Numbered from the stretch's first letter, positions 16,645-25,927 are shown. The stretch: DNA of 64,000 nucleotides from CAVTOA01 sp963736285 (GCA_963736285.1 CAVTOA010000003.1:620001-684000), one strand, 5' to 3'. Translations and numbers: made by a program. The notes: generated by a model from the letters alone, not told the origin.

Positions 16645-17127
16645 TCATAGCGACTTCTTAGATCTACGCTCGGCGAAGAAATCCTTTAATAACTGGCCGC
16701 ATTCGGCGGCTAGGATCCCGCCCACCACCTCGGGCCGATGATTCAACCGGCGATCTGCTGGAATGTTCCATAAGGAGCCGGCCGCGCCCGCTTTAGGATC
16801 GGACGCCCCATAGACCACTGTGGATATACGGGACAGTACCGAAGCACCCGCACACATCGCGCACGGCTCCAAAGTGACCACCAGAGTGCAGCCCAACAGG
16901 CGCCAAGAACCCAGCTCCAACGCGGCCCGGCGCAAAGCGAGCACCTCGGCATGTGCGGTGGGGTCATTGGCCAGCTCTCGTTCGTTGCACGCTCGCGCGA
17001 GCTCTACGCCGGATGAGTCAAAAACCACAGCACCAACCGGCACGTCACCGCTAGCAAGGCTCACCTGCGCTGCCGCGATCGCCTCGCGCATATACCCAGC
17101 CAGTGACGCCCCCTCCCCGCTCACCAT
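16645..17127 (-). CDS. tadA: tRNA-specific adenosine deaminase TadA
   Basis: 160 aa, zinc-dependent deaminase that converts A34 to inosine in tRNA-Arg(ACG), the very tRNA gene that carries the AICE at 38.7 kb. Motifs: TAHAEVLALRRA (zinc His and catalytic Glu) and VTLEPCAMCAGASVLSR (PCxxC zinc ligands), plus NIPADRRLNHRPEV at the C-terminus. Start ATG 17127 overlaps the stop of the preceding small membrane protein, so both are co-transcribed. Sequence and length are normal; the downstream tRNA-Ser(CGA) is in the same direction. Confidence 0.95.
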   Translation of the reverse strand: MVSGEGASLAGYMREAIAAAQVSLASGDVPVGAVVFDSSGVELARACNERELANDPTAHAEVLALRRAALELGSWRLLGCTLVVTLEPCAMCAGASVLSRISTVVYGASDPKAGAAGSLWNIPADRRLNHRPEVVGGILAAECGQLLKDFFAERRSKKSL

Positions 17128-17441
17128 AGCGTCATACTCGCCCAGGACCACACTGCGACAGAGATCGCCGCCGCAGTGCTAATCGACAAGCCCACCGCAA
17201 CACCCCGGTCGCCGCGGAGTGCCAACACCACCGAAGCAGCCGCCGCACATAGCGCGCCGGCGCCGACTCCCAACCCAAGCGACCAGCGACTCCAGGATGC
17301 GGAGATCAACAGTCCAAACCAGAGTGCGCCCGCGATGGCGCCCACCAACACTTGGGCAAGCCGGATCGAATGGGCTTCCCGAAATGACGCAGAAACCGAG
17401 GGTTCCTCGGGCGCAGAGTTCAAGCCAGGGTGTGGCAGCAC
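17121..17441 (-). CDS. Small membrane protein upstream of tadA
   Basis: 106 aa from GTG 17441. After an acidic-polar N-terminus (EEPSVSASFREAHS) there are three to four hydrophobic helices: LAQVLVGAIAGALWFGLLIS, WSLGLGVGAGALCAAAASVV, and VAVGLSISTAAAISVAVWSW. No family is recognised. Its last codons overlap the tadA start by 7 nt, which implies translational coupling. Function unknown; the position next to tadA and a tRNA is conserved-looking but may only reflect operon structure. Confidence 0.65.
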   Translation of the reverse strand: MLPHPGLNSAPEEPSVSASFREAHSIRLAQVLVGAIAGALWFGLLISASWSRWSLGLGVGAGALCAAAASVVLALRGDRGVAVGLSISTAAAISVAVWSWASMTLW

Positions 17442-17450
17442 ATCTGCAGA

Positions 17451-18167
17451 TTAGCCGGCCACGGAATCACCGATGTGCGCAACGCTCGGCTCGACGTGCC
17501 CGCGACTGGCGGCACGCCGCTTCGGCCGCTTACTGGCAAGCCGCTCACCCACCCGCTGCAGCGCCGCGTTGCGTTCCATCAACACATGACGCGAGCGACA
17601 CGCGTTGTCGTAAGCCGCAACCGGATCCTCCGCCACACCCAACTGAGCTCGCTCCCGCTGGAGCTGCTCGGTGACGTCCGCTTCGTAGCCAGCGACCAAC
17701 ATGTCCGCGACGATTCTGTCCACCTCGGCATCAGACTCGGCTTCGGAGACGGCCTTGCGCATCGCGCCAAAGTCAACGGAAGCCGCCTTCACGAGTGCCT
17801 CCTGCACTGCCATCACACTGCGCATCAGCGGCACAATTCCGGTAAAAGCATTGGGAGAAGGATCAATGGCGAGCAGGCACTGCTCATGAAAGGCCCCGGC
17901 CTCGACCGCCTCGGCGAGCAGCAAAAATAGCCCAAAGCGATCCCACGCCACCGGCTGTCCATCAGGCTGAGAAGGACTCGCCACGCTGAGTCCACCGAGG
18001 CGATCCGCTTGATACAGCTGCCGCACTGGCGAATCGTGTCGTCGGGCGGTCGCCGACGTGCCACTCGCGTCATCTTGGCCTGTCGACCGAACCCGTTCTG
18101 GTGTCTCGCTATATGAGTGTCCAAGCAGGACTTTCGCTACCGAACTCACCGATTGACAATGCCGCAA
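17451..18167 (-). CDS. Hypothetical protein, helical
   Basis: 238-codon frame; the real start may lie downstream, since the first 60 codons (RSTGQDDASGTSATARRHDS) look unstructured. The middle and end are helix-rich (WDRFGLFLLLAEAVEAGAFH, IPLMRSVMAVQEALVKAASV, VDRIVADMLVAGYEADV), with a basic tail SKRPKRRAA. No motif or family recognised. It overlaps the truncated isomerase-like frame by 22 nt and is followed closely by the small membrane gene and tadA, so it may be part of that operon. Codon use looks genuine over the last 170 residues. Confidence 0.5.
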   Translation of the reverse strand: MRHCQSVSSVAKVLLGHSYSETPERVRSTGQDDASGTSATARRHDSPVRQLYQADRLGGLSVASPSQPDGQPVAWDRFGLFLLLAEAVEAGAFHEQCLLAIDPSPNAFTGIVPLMRSVMAVQEALVKAASVDFGAMRKAVSEAESDAEVDRIVADMLVAGYEADVTEQLQRERAQLGVAEDPVAAYDNACRSRHVLMERNAALQRVGERLASKRPKRRAASRGHVEPSVAHIGDSVAG

Positions 18168-18745
18168 CGCCGTATGCCAGTCGGGGTCGCCGGCCGTTCC
18201 GCTGCACGGATGCGGCTGATCGCGCTGAAATCGAGGACGAGATCGGTGTCAGGAAGCAGCCGCTCCGCGACCGCGATAAGCACCTCTTGTATCCGTTGCC
18301 GACGAGCGGTAAATTCGCGCCATCCCGGATAGTCAGAGTCATCGATAATACGAACGACCAGCCGTGGCGAACCAATCTCGCCGGCTAGCGAAGCGCATCG
18401 ACTCAAATACTCGATGGCGCGGCGGCGAACCCAACTGTCTGGGTGTGCGAGCTGGGCGATACTGCCATCGCGAGATGACACGGTGGCGGACACCGAGCTA
18501 ATCGTCAGCCCCAGTTCGGCCGCATGACGTGTCACATCGGTGTGGTCGTGGGCAAGGTCGGCGGGCAGATGAAGGCCAATACACGAGGTAACCCCCGTAA
18601 AGTGATGCACCGCAGCGGCGTCCGCCAGCAACTCGTATATGTTCCGCGGTGCATTTGCGGCAACACGTCCCCTGTCACGAATACTCGCCCCACGAAATGC
18701 CCATGACGGCAATTCCATCCGCTGAATTCCTAACAGCATGGACAA
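18146..18745 (-). pseudogene. Truncated L-rhamnose-isomerase-like (TIM-barrel sugar isomerase) gene
   Basis: 199 codons. The features LPSWAFRGASI, a long AAAVHHFTGV segment, LGLTISSVSATV, the SIAQLAHPDSWVRRRAIEYL motif and RIIDDSDYPGWREFTARRQR closely follow the N-terminal half of L-rhamnose isomerase/xylose-isomerase-like enzymes (for example HPDAAVRRKALDH and the NYPGQ loop). The metal-binding second half of the barrel is missing: after LPDTDLVLDFSAI the frame runs into RAAERPATP and stops. It therefore lacks the catalytic Glu, Asp and His residues and cannot be an active isomerase. I take it as a decayed remnant, though a repurposed sugar-binding half-barrel cannot be excluded. Confidence 0.6.
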
Positions 18746-18864
18746 ATCCTCCCGTCGCCGCCCTAAGCGTGCTCAGTACGTCGTCATTGTGCAAGTCCGA
18801 CAGATCTCTCTGAATCGGGCCTGGACTTTTTCTATTCGATTGTTATCTGGCAGGCTTTCTCTTT

Positions 18865-19851
18865 GTGTTTGCCCAGATAACTGTTATTGGACTTGGTCTC
18901 ATCGGTGGATCGCTTTTTCGACGCCTACACCATGCCGGCATTCGAACCGTGGGATACGACCGCGACCCAGCCACCCGTGAGGCCGCCGATGCGGCAGACG
19001 TCGGAGAGGTCAGTCCGTCCATAGAGGCCGCCGTGGACGGGAGCGACCTGGTTGTGATGGCGACGCCAATCTTGACAGCTCCCTCCGTCCTTAAAGACCT
19101 GTCGTGTGTGGACTATCGAGGTTTGGTTACCGATGTCACCTCAGTCAAAGCTCCCATTGAAGCACTGGTACAGCACCACCTGCCGCATGCCCGCTGGGTC
19201 GGGGGACACCCCATGGCCGGAACTCATCAGTCGGGGTTCGCCGCCAGCAACGCGACCTTGTTTGACGACTGCGCATGGGTCTTATGTCTGGAGGATGACG
19301 ACCAGCTCAACGACTGGCTCGCACTTGCGCACGTCATCACCGAGATGGGCTCCCGGGTCGTTCCTACCACGGCAACGGCGCACGACGAAGCAGTAGCGCG
19401 GATCAGCCATGCACCACACATCCTGGCGGCCGCGTTGACCACCACGGCTGCCGAGCCAGACGCCGGGCGGCTAGCACTTACGCTGGGCGCCGGTTCTTTT
19501 CGAGATGGCACTCGGGTGGCGGCTGGGCCCACAAACTTGTCGGCTGCGATGTGTGGCGGAAACGCCAGCGCACTGGACGCGCAACTTGCGGCGATCATTC
19601 AACGGCTAGAACAGGCACGTACACTGTTGTCGCAGGAAAGTCCCATTGACGAACTGCGCGATTGGTTCGAGCCAGCACACCGAATCCGCTCCTCCTGGCC
19701 TCCTCAATACGACGTGACGGAGACCTTCACCCCTAGCCGGAGATCGCTTTTAGAGCTGGGCAACGTTGGCGGCTGGGTCACCGCGGTACATCCGGCGCCG
19801 AACACCGTCACCACGGTGCGACCCATGGTTGCTACTAACACCGCTCACTAG
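18865..19851 (+). CDS. tyrA: Prephenate dehydrogenase
   Basis: 328 aa, GTG start at 18865. N-terminal NAD(P) Rossmann fold with ITVIGLGLIGGSLFRRLH, then VTDVTSVKAPIEALV and the catalytic segment VGGHPMAGTHQSGF typical of TyrA, with the active-site His in GGHP. The C-terminal half is the dimerisation domain (RISHAPHILAAAL). It oxidatively decarboxylates prephenate to 4-hydroxyphenylpyruvate for tyrosine; no ACT domain is appended. It stands divergent from the tadA-side genes. pheA, the competing branch enzyme, is at the right end of the window. Confidence 0.95.
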   Translation: MFAQITVIGLGLIGGSLFRRLHHAGIRTVGYDRDPATREAADAADVGEVSPSIEAAVDGSDLVVMATPILTAPSVLKDLSCVDYRGLVTDVTSVKAPIEALVQHHLPHARWVGGHPMAGTHQSGFAASNATLFDDCAWVLCLEDDDQLNDWLALAHVITEMGSRVVPTTATAHDEAVARISHAPHILAAALTTTAAEPDAGRLALTLGAGSFRDGTRVAAGPTNLSAAMCGGNASALDAQLAAIIQRLEQARTLLSQESPIDELRDWFEPAHRIRSSWPPQYDVTETFTPSRRSLLELGNVGGWVTAVHPAPNTVTTVRPMVATNTAH

Positions 19852-20106
19852 CATTACTCATTGTTATATTCTGGGTTGAGTTTCCCATATAGTGCATTAA
19901 TTATTGTGGTCCGCTGGCCTACGCATGATGCATTTCCGCAGATCATCACGAGACTTGTAACGCTAGGATGTTTGAGAGCGAATACTTTTTGGAAAAAAGT
20001 CTCGATTTACCCGTTACTTGGTTTAAACCGACGTCGTTGAGCCCCACGTGCTAACCCAACGACTCCATCGCGCCGATCGAACTAATCCGGCTCCCTCTGC
20101 CCCCCC

Positions 20107-20748
20107 TCAAGAGCGGCGGGCCCACCTGTTGGTGGTATCTCTCTCTGGCCGGTCAGATCGCAAGCGCGCACACGCCCTGGTCTGCAACTCCTCCCACAAT
20201 GCAGTAAAGCCAGGCGTCCACAATGGAGTCGGCGACGTCGAGCCGTCGGCAATAATTTCCGATGTTGACCAACCAGCGCGTTTCTCGAGCCTCACCGGCT
20301 CAGATTCCCCCCAGCGTTTGGCTGTTGTCTCCGGGAAGAGCTTGCCCGCGTCTCGGCGTCGCACAGGACCTCGTTCGCTGCCTCGGCTTGGCCTCACCAA
20401 ACGCTCGGACGCGTCGCAGCACCGCGAGCTCGCTGAGGTAAGCGCATAGGCTTCAAGCCAACGGCCGACGCGAGCCGGTCCCCCGCTGGATGGCGACAAA
20501 CCCTCGCATCGGACGTATTGCGACGGTGACGGCACGACCTGCTCGAAACAGTTCGTGCCGTCACCGTCGCCCTCCACTTTAGGTATTTTCCCCTTATACT
20601 CCGACCCCTCAATAAAAATCGCTATGCCGCCTCCACTGGCAAGCGATCCGATGATCGTCCGACACCGTGCCACTTCCCGGTAGCAACGGAATCGGACACT
20701 CGGTCCGGGCGGTGTGGAACCGCTCACGGATTTCTCCGTGTGTTCCAC
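20107..20748 (-). CDS. Doubtful open reading frame
   Basis: 213 codons with no recognisable domain, rich in Arg, Ser, Cys and Gly. A competing frame on the plus strand (20048-20449) and a third minus frame are also open for part of the way, so coding status is unclear. The first codons sit in a hairpin (GTGGAAC ... GTTCCAC, about 20714-20750). It could be a decayed gene: the neighbourhood 20-25 kb holds several. I list it so that the region is not blank. Confidence 0.25.
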   Translation of the reverse strand: MEHTEKSVSGSTPPGPSVRFRCYREVARCRTIIGSLASGGGIAIFIEGSEYKGKIPKVEGDGDGTNCFEQVVPSPSQYVRCEGLSPSSGGPARVGRWLEAYALTSASSRCCDASERLVRPSRGSERGPVRRRDAGKLFPETTAKRWGESEPVRLEKRAGWSTSEIIADGSTSPTPLWTPGFTALWEELQTRACARLRSDRPERDTTNRWARRS

Positions 20749-20852
20749 GCCCGGTGCCGCTCGGGCCGAGCCATCATCAGTCCTTCGTCCTATCCGGAGC
20801 TTTCGTTACAGTCGGGTCAAACGCTCTCAAAACTGCGCAGAACATTGCGGTC

Positions 20853-21521
20853 TTAGGCCGCAAGATGGAACTGGGCGTCGCGCCCTTCAGCGACAGATCG
20901 CGGTAACGGGATTGCTTTAGTGCGCTGCTCCGGATGTGCCGCTTTGCTGGCAAACGCCTCTGCGAACACGCCGAACACACCCGGCGAACGAGACGCGATA
21001 GTCGCCGGGCCGAGCTGATCTTCAGGCCCATCGCGAAAAAGAAACGTTGCGATCTCCGTCTGGATCGAGCTCTTTCGGCCTGCCCGGCGCCGATACGTCA
21101 TGGTGAGAAAGAGCTCGCGGCCAGCAAAAGCCGCAACGTGCCCCTCGGCCACTAGCCCGCCGTGGCGTGCGCGAAGGTACACCGCACAGGCGTCGCTATC
21201 GGCTTCATTAAAGCCCATGTCTGCGGCTCCCAGCACTTTCTCGACCGCGACTCGAAAGTCATCGAGAGTGCCCAAGACGCCATCAGAGGTATGAAAACGA
21301 GTCCCCGACGAATCGCGGCTCAGATTCCGATGATCGACAATAAACTGGTCACCGAGCTCCGCCGTGAGTAATGGCGCTTCGCCACGTAATCCATATGCGA
21401 ATTGGGCCATCCAGCGCATGGGATACCTCCCCCGCTGTGGGTAAAGCCCGCCCTGTGGGGTGGAACTCGCCGTCGCCGTGCTTGCCACGTGCCTATTCCA
21501 ATCATGCCCTGGTTGAGTCAC
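20853..21521 (-). CDS. Hypothetical protein, unknown function
   Basis: 222 codons from 21521; a likelier start is the ATG at 21419 (MRWMAQFAYGLRGE), giving 188 aa. The sequence has alternating hydrophobic and polar strands (GHVAAFAGRELFLTMTYRRR, TEIATFLFRDG) with no signal peptide and no motif I recognise. It is followed by the doubtful frame at 20107 in the same direction. Codon use at third positions is GC-rich as in neighbouring genes, which supports real coding. No functional guess. Confidence 0.45.
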   Translation of the reverse strand: MTQPGHDWNRHVASTATASSTPQGGLYPQRGRYPMRWMAQFAYGLRGEAPLLTAELGDQFIVDHRNLSRDSSGTRFHTSDGVLGTLDDFRVAVEKVLGAADMGFNEADSDACAVYLRARHGGLVAEGHVAAFAGRELFLTMTYRRRAGRKSSIQTEIATFLFRDGPEDQLGPATIASRSPGVFGVFAEAFASKAAHPEQRTKAIPLPRSVAEGRDAQFHLAA

Positions 21522-21627
21522 CGGTCAACCATAAAAAACACCCACATAACGCCAGCGTGAATCGGCGGGTGCCAATCCCACCCCGGGCAAATTCCAATAA
21601 GGCATTCGCAGATTGATGACTTAACCG

Positions 21628-22589
21628 CTAATAGCCGTGTTCTGGATGCACGAGACCCACCAAAGGCTTGCCCGCAATAAATCTCGCCACATTTTCCCCG
21701 ACTCGCTCCACTAACTTCTCGGTGACGAAAGCCATCGAATCCGCGCAGTGCGAGGTGATGAGTACGTTGTCGAACGCCCACAGCGGGTGGCCGGGTGGCA
21801 GCGGCTCTGGCTCGGTGACGTCCAACGCCGCCGTCGCTATCTCACCATCGGTGAGCGCCGCCACTAATGCCTCAGTGTCGACATGTCCTCCTCGGGCCAC
21901 GTTCACCAACACCGCGTTTGACGGCAGCAACGCCAGCTCTCGAGCACCAATAATGTGCCGGGTCAGCGGTGTGAGCGCCAACGCCAACACCAGCACATCC
22001 GTCTGCGGGAGAACACCAGCGAGCTCGCCGATGGCTATGGTTCTCGTCGCGCCGGGCATGGGTTCAGAGGTGCGCCGAAGCACCGTCACATCGCAATCAA
22101 ACGGTGCCAGCAACGCCAGAAGGGTCTGCGCTATGCCGCCGGCGCCCAGAATCGTCACCCGTTTACGAAACAGCGACTCGGGTTCTCGTGGGTGCCACTG
22201 ACGTACGCGTGATTGCTCCGGTACGTGCCGCAGCGGGCAAGCGCCAACACCAGCGCATGCTCACCGACCTGCTCACCATAAGACGACTTCGCACACGTAA
22301 ACCGCACTGGACGCTCAAACAGCCCGGTGCCACTAAAGCTTTCTACGCCAGCCCACGGCAATTGCACCCAGGCAATTTGCGGGTTCTCATCCAAAAGCGT
22401 TACGAGCGGACGCGCATCGCCGACATCTAGCCACACCAAACCCCGCGCTTCAGAAAGCTGCGGCGCCACTCGTCCGCCCGCACCTTGGATCGCGTCGGCG
22501 ATCGTTCGCCGACGAAGGTCTGCATGTTCTGCCAGACCACGGGCAGCTACCCCGGCATGGTGGGGCGCGATAGCAATAGCCGACTGCAT
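21628..22589 (-). pseudogene. D-2-hydroxyacid dehydrogenase, frameshifted
   Basis: The two halves of one NAD-dependent D-2-hydroxyacid dehydrogenase lie in different frames. N-terminal part from ATG 22589 (MQSAIAIAPHHAGVAARGLA ... KSSYGEQVGEHALVLALA). C-terminal part: QWHPREPESLFRKRVTILGA, the GAGGIAQTLLALL dinucleotide motif, NVARGGHVDTEALVAAL and the ALDVTEPEPLPPGHPLW signature. The frame switch is near 22165-22200. Without it the enzyme would be about 320 aa, normal for the family. The gene is divergent from another broken hydroxy-acid enzyme at 22711. Catalytic Arg (VNVARGG) and Glu (DVTEPEP) survive in the C-terminal half; the usual catalytic His is replaced (SHCADS). Confidence 0.85.
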
Positions 22590-22710
22590 CCGCGCATCCT
22601 GGCACATTCGGCACCCACCCACTAAGCCGCTCTGGTCAAATGGATAGCCGCCTGGCGCGAAGCGGCGCTCTAACAGGAAACGGGAGAACTCGGTGGGAGA
22701 CCCACGATGG

Positions 22711-23729
22711 ATGGACCAGCTAGAAGCACAGGCCCGCAAGATCCTGCCGACCGAGATTTCGTCCTATATCGACACCGGCACAAGTTTTCAGCGTCTCCTG
22801 CGCCGCTCTGTTGAGGACTTGGCAAAGTCACACAGTCATCCCACGCGGATTGGTTGATGTGTCCACAGTGTCCATGAGCTCCACCCTTCTTGGTCAGCGA
22901 ATGACGATGCCAATAGGGGTCGCCCCCACGGCGGGCTTGGCATGGGCGCGGCCAGACGGGGACGCTGAGGTAGCCGCCGGCGCTGCCGCAGCCGGAAGTT
23001 TCTTCTGGCTGAGCATGCGAGCTGGCACCAAAATGGAGACCGTTGCCGAGGCTTGCGCTCGCCACGAATGCCCATGGGGCCTACAGGTGTACGTGCTGCG
23101 GGACCGCGACGTCACAGTCGAGACCGTGCGGCGCGCTGTCCAATGTGGCGCTACCGCCCTGGCGCTGACGGTCGATTCGCCGGAGATCGCGCCCCGGCCC
23201 GGAGACGGTCGACCCGGCCCTGGCGCCCTACCGGAGTTTCGAGCCAACCTGCGGTTTGACGGGGACCCCGCCGCCCTCGGACCGGCCAACGATCTTGCAC
23301 CCAGCACCATCAGCTGGTTGCGGGAGACCAGTGGCGTTCCGGTAGTGGTCAAGGGGGTATTGGATCCGCGTGATGCGGTGGTATTCGCCAACGCCGGAGC
23401 CGCGGCAATCTGGGTGAGCAACCACGGCGGTCGACAATTCGATCTCGGACCAAGCCACCGCTTCCGTTTTGCCCGCCATCGTGGCCGCGCTAAGAAATCA
23501 GTCTGGAGTAGCCACACAGATATTCGTCGACGGTGGAATCAGAACGGCTGAAGACGTGCTGGTCGCGCTGGCACTTGGTGCGGACAGCGTGTTCCTAGGC
23601 AGGCCAACCATGTGGGCAATGGCCACAAACGGCGCGGAGGGTGTTCGGGACTTGCTCGAACAGCTAAAAACTGAACTCACCGGCCTTATGCGCCGGGCAG
23701 GAGCTATCGATCTTGCTGTCGCTTCGTGA
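22711..23729 (+). pseudogene. FMN-dependent alpha-hydroxy-acid dehydrogenase/oxidase, two frameshifts
   Basis: Three consecutive frames together spell a lactate-oxidase/glycolate-oxidase-type flavoenzyme. Part 1: MDQLEAQARKILPTEISSYI from ATG 22711. Part 2, after a shift near 22825: VIPRGLVDVSTVSMSSTLLG, APTAGLAWARPDGDAEVAAG, LQVYVLRDRDVTVE, and the FMN/substrate motif VVVKGVLDPRDAV ... WVSNHGGRQFD. Part 3, after a shift near 23440-23470: LPAIVAALRN and IFVDGGIRTAEDVLVALALG, then GRPTMWAMATNGAEGV. All conserved blocks are present, so the gene was recently functional. Product would be about 335 aa. It is divergent from the broken D-2-hydroxyacid dehydrogenase, and the two probably served lactate or related acids. 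Confidence 0.85.
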
Positions 23730-23815
23730 ACTCACCGTGTTTTCGAACCGCCGAGCCTCCACTGAGCTTTAGGCCCCTTATGATTGCTGCATATACACCT
23801 CCGAGGGGAGACACT

Positions 23816-24346
23816 GTGAGTCACGCTCAAGAGTTCTCGCCGAGTTCTCACGCCGTACCCGCGCCGGTCGCACAGATCGCTGTCGAACGGCGGTTAGGCA
23901 ACTTCATTGATCTCCGTAGCTGGGGCGACCCCAGGTCTCACGTCCTCAAAGGGCTAGCTGCCAGTGCGGTCGCGCTTATCCTCATGGCACTCGTTGTCTA
24001 CTTTGTTCACTTTCTGTATATCTTTTCTGTCTTTTTTCTCCTCTTGCTCGTATGGGGGATCACCAACGCGATTTCCGCATTGGTTCGGGGGCGCCAAGAG
24101 AACTTCCTTTATGAGGAAGGCATGGTGCACCGCAAGCGCGATGACCTGATCGCCGTCACATGGCCCGAAGTGAGCCGTCTAGAAAAATCGAAGGGCAACA
24201 GATCCCTGACAGGCGGCAGACGGTTCCGCGTCAACATCCAAGATGGACGCTCCTTTGCGGTGCCACTGGTCCTGACCGACGGAGCTGACCCATTTATCAC
24301 CCACCTCGCGCAGATACTCCGCCAACACGGCCGCCCGGTCGACTAA
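23816..24346 (+). CDS. Two-TM membrane protein, unknown function
   Basis: 176 aa from GTG 23816 with GAGGGGAG 7 nt upstream; a longer frame begins inside the preceding pseudogene. A polar N-terminus is followed by VLKGLAASAVALILMALVVY and IFSVFFLLLLVWGITNAISA, two adjacent TM helices, and then a soluble C-terminal domain (NFLYEEGMVHRKRDDLIAVT, SFAVPLVLTDGADPFITHL) with a beta-rich PH-like look. No family is recognised with certainty. It is monocistronic and the frame is intact in a region of decayed genes. Confidence 0.65.
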   Translation: MSHAQEFSPSSHAVPAPVAQIAVERRLGNFIDLRSWGDPRSHVLKGLAASAVALILMALVVYFVHFLYIFSVFFLLLLVWGITNAISALVRGRQENFLYEEGMVHRKRDDLIAVTWPEVSRLEKSKGNRSLTGGRRFRVNIQDGRSFAVPLVLTDGADPFITHLAQILRQHGRPVD

Positions 24347-24389
24347 TCAAACGCTAAGGATTTGCATACTTCGCCGTAATACTTCAACT

Positions 24390-24929
24390 TCAATGAAGGA
24401 CTTCGACGATCTGCCTGGCCGCAGCGTCGAGTATGGACATGTCGATGCCCACGGCGACGAAGTCGTAGCCAGCCTCTACCAGCGAGCGGCCAGTTTCTGC
24501 GGTAAGACCAAAGATTCCCACGGGCACACCTGCATTAACGCAGGCTGCCCTGACTGTTGCCACTGCATCGCGAACCATCGGGTTTCCCACGTCGCCGATA
24601 CAGCCGAGACTGCCCGACAAGTCGTAGGGTCCAACAAACACGCCATCGATACCCTCAACCGCGACTATCTTTTCGATGTTGTCGACAGCGTCGCGGTGTT
24701 CAATTTGGACGATCACAGAAGTAGACGTATTTGCTTCACTCACGTACCCGGCAAAATCGTGTCCATATCTGTGCGCACGACCGACGCCCACACTCCGGGA
24801 TCCCAACGGGGGATATTTCGCGAACGCCACGATATCTGCGGTGACGTCAGCGGAATTAACCTGCGGAACGATGATGCCATCCAATGATGGCACAAGGATC
24901 GTTCGGATAAAGACCGCGCAATCCTGCAT
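24390..24929 (-). pseudogene. HpcH/HpaI-type aldolase, N-terminally truncated
   Basis: 179 codons corresponding to the C-terminal two thirds of a class II HpcH/HpaI aldolase. Visible: DGIIVPQVNSADVTADIVAF, KYPPLGSRSVGVGRAHRYG, IVQIEHRDAVDNIEKI (metal-binding Glu) and GIDGVFVGPYDLSGSLG (metal-binding Asp). The first 70-80 residues, with the first barrel strands and the catalytic Arg/His region, are absent; upstream DNA to 25009 shows no matching frame. The true gene would be about 250 aa, so this is a 5'-deleted copy. It is followed upstream by an intact methyltransferase. Confidence 0.7.
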
Positions 24930-25009
24930 CCCGCTAGAAGGTCGTGACTTGCTATCTGACTGTCGCTTGTGGAGAAGTACGAGCTGGGGTAGGCGCGTTC
25001 CGGGGCTGG

Positions 25010-25858
25010 CTAGCCCGCGGTTCGGGCTGCTGTCACCACCAGGGTGGCGTAGCGCATAGTGAAGCTGCCGCCCTGCGCATCGATGGCGGCACCGAGGCCG
25101 GTGAGTAGGTCATCGAGCTGCCCTGAGGAGAACTGGGTGTGGTCGCCGGTAGTTGGCACCTGATCGATCCACTCATCGCGGGTATAGACCCGCTCCCAAT
25201 CGAATCGCCACTGCTCCGGTTTGCCGAACCCGCCTACTTGCCGCACGCCCTCGACCACTTTGCCACCTAGCCGCACATAACCATCCACCGCTGCGGTGGA
25301 GTAATCACCTGCGGTGGGCATCAGCCATCGACGAGCGACAAGAGAGCCAGGCGTGACTCGGCCGTAGACTTCGCCAAAAGCCCGCGCCAAGTCCGAATGC
25401 GGTTGGTCAGCGTTCCAAAAGACCGCCAACCGGCCACCGGGACGCAGCACGTCAGCGGCCTTGGCCGCCCCCGCAACGGGATTTACCCAATGCCAGGTCT
25501 GCCCAGCGATCACCGCATCGAATTCCCGTCCAGCGGGTTCCCATGTTTCGAAAGCCGTTACCTCGACCTCGAACCCATCATGACGCGCGAACTCCGCCAT
25601 TCGTGCGTCTACATCAACCCCGGTGACGGTGCAACCCGCCGTCCGGAATTGTCGAGCTGCTATACCGGTGCCAATACCGACATCGAGGACGTCGCGTCCA
25701 GGGCTGGCGGCAACAATTTTCTGCACCATCTCGCCGGGATAGCTAGGCCGGGACGAGTCATAGCGCTCTGGGTCCGCGCCAAACGACTCCGCCATCTCTC
25801 GATGCTGATGGGGCTTGTTGTTATCGGACCGCGCTTGCTCCGGCGGTATAGTGGTCAT
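25010..25858 (-). CDS. Class I SAM-dependent methyltransferase
   Basis: 282 aa. The SAM-binding motif I is VLDVGIGTGIAARQFRTAG, followed by VTGVDVDARMAEFAR (motif post-I), FDAVIAGQTWHWV (motif II) and VLRPGGRLAVFWN (motif III), the pattern of methyltransferase_11/25 enzymes acting on small molecules. No substrate can be deduced. It is divergent from a TetR regulator, with an inverted repeat (25860-25878) immediately before its start, so its expression is likely controlled by that regulator. Confidence 0.88.
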   Translation of the reverse strand: MTTIPPEQARSDNNKPHQHREMAESFGADPERYDSSRPSYPGEMVQKIVAASPGRDVLDVGIGTGIAARQFRTAGCTVTGVDVDARMAEFARHDGFEVEVTAFETWEPAGREFDAVIAGQTWHWVNPVAGAAKAADVLRPGGRLAVFWNADQPHSDLARAFGEVYGRVTPGSLVARRWLMPTAGDYSTAAVDGYVRLGGKVVEGVRQVGGFGKPEQWRFDWERVYTRDEWIDQVPTTGDHTQFSSGQLDDLLTGLGAAIDAQGGSFTMRYATLVVTAARTAG

Positions 25859-25859
25859 A

Positions 25860-25878
25860 CGCCCACTATAGGTGGGCG
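25860..25878. promoter_or_regulatory. Inverted repeat, probable TetR operator
   Basis: CGCCCAC-TATAG-GTGGGCG, a perfect 7-bp inverted repeat with a 5-bp spacer, lies 2 bp from the methyltransferase start and 50 bp before the TetR gene. A further half-site-like GCGCCCA follows at about 25880. The position between divergent regulator and target is typical of TetR operators. Confidence 0.7.
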
Positions 25879-25927
25879 TGCGCCCATTCTGTCAACCTCG
25901 GTGGGCCGACGGGAAGGATGGATCACC

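Noticed and set aside
19852..20106. Possible small RNA in the AT-rich gap after tyrA
   Set aside because: No hairpin with a T-run and no conserved RNA motif could be seen; composition alone is not enough.
20048..20449. Plus-strand frame opposite the doubtful gene at 20107
   Set aside because: No ribosome binding site or recognisable protein features; as weak as its antisense rival, so only one was listed with low confidence.
25397..25927. Long N-terminal extension of the TetR gene
   Set aside because: Antisense to the intact methyltransferase and across its promoter; ATG 25928 has an SD and gives a standard TetR start.
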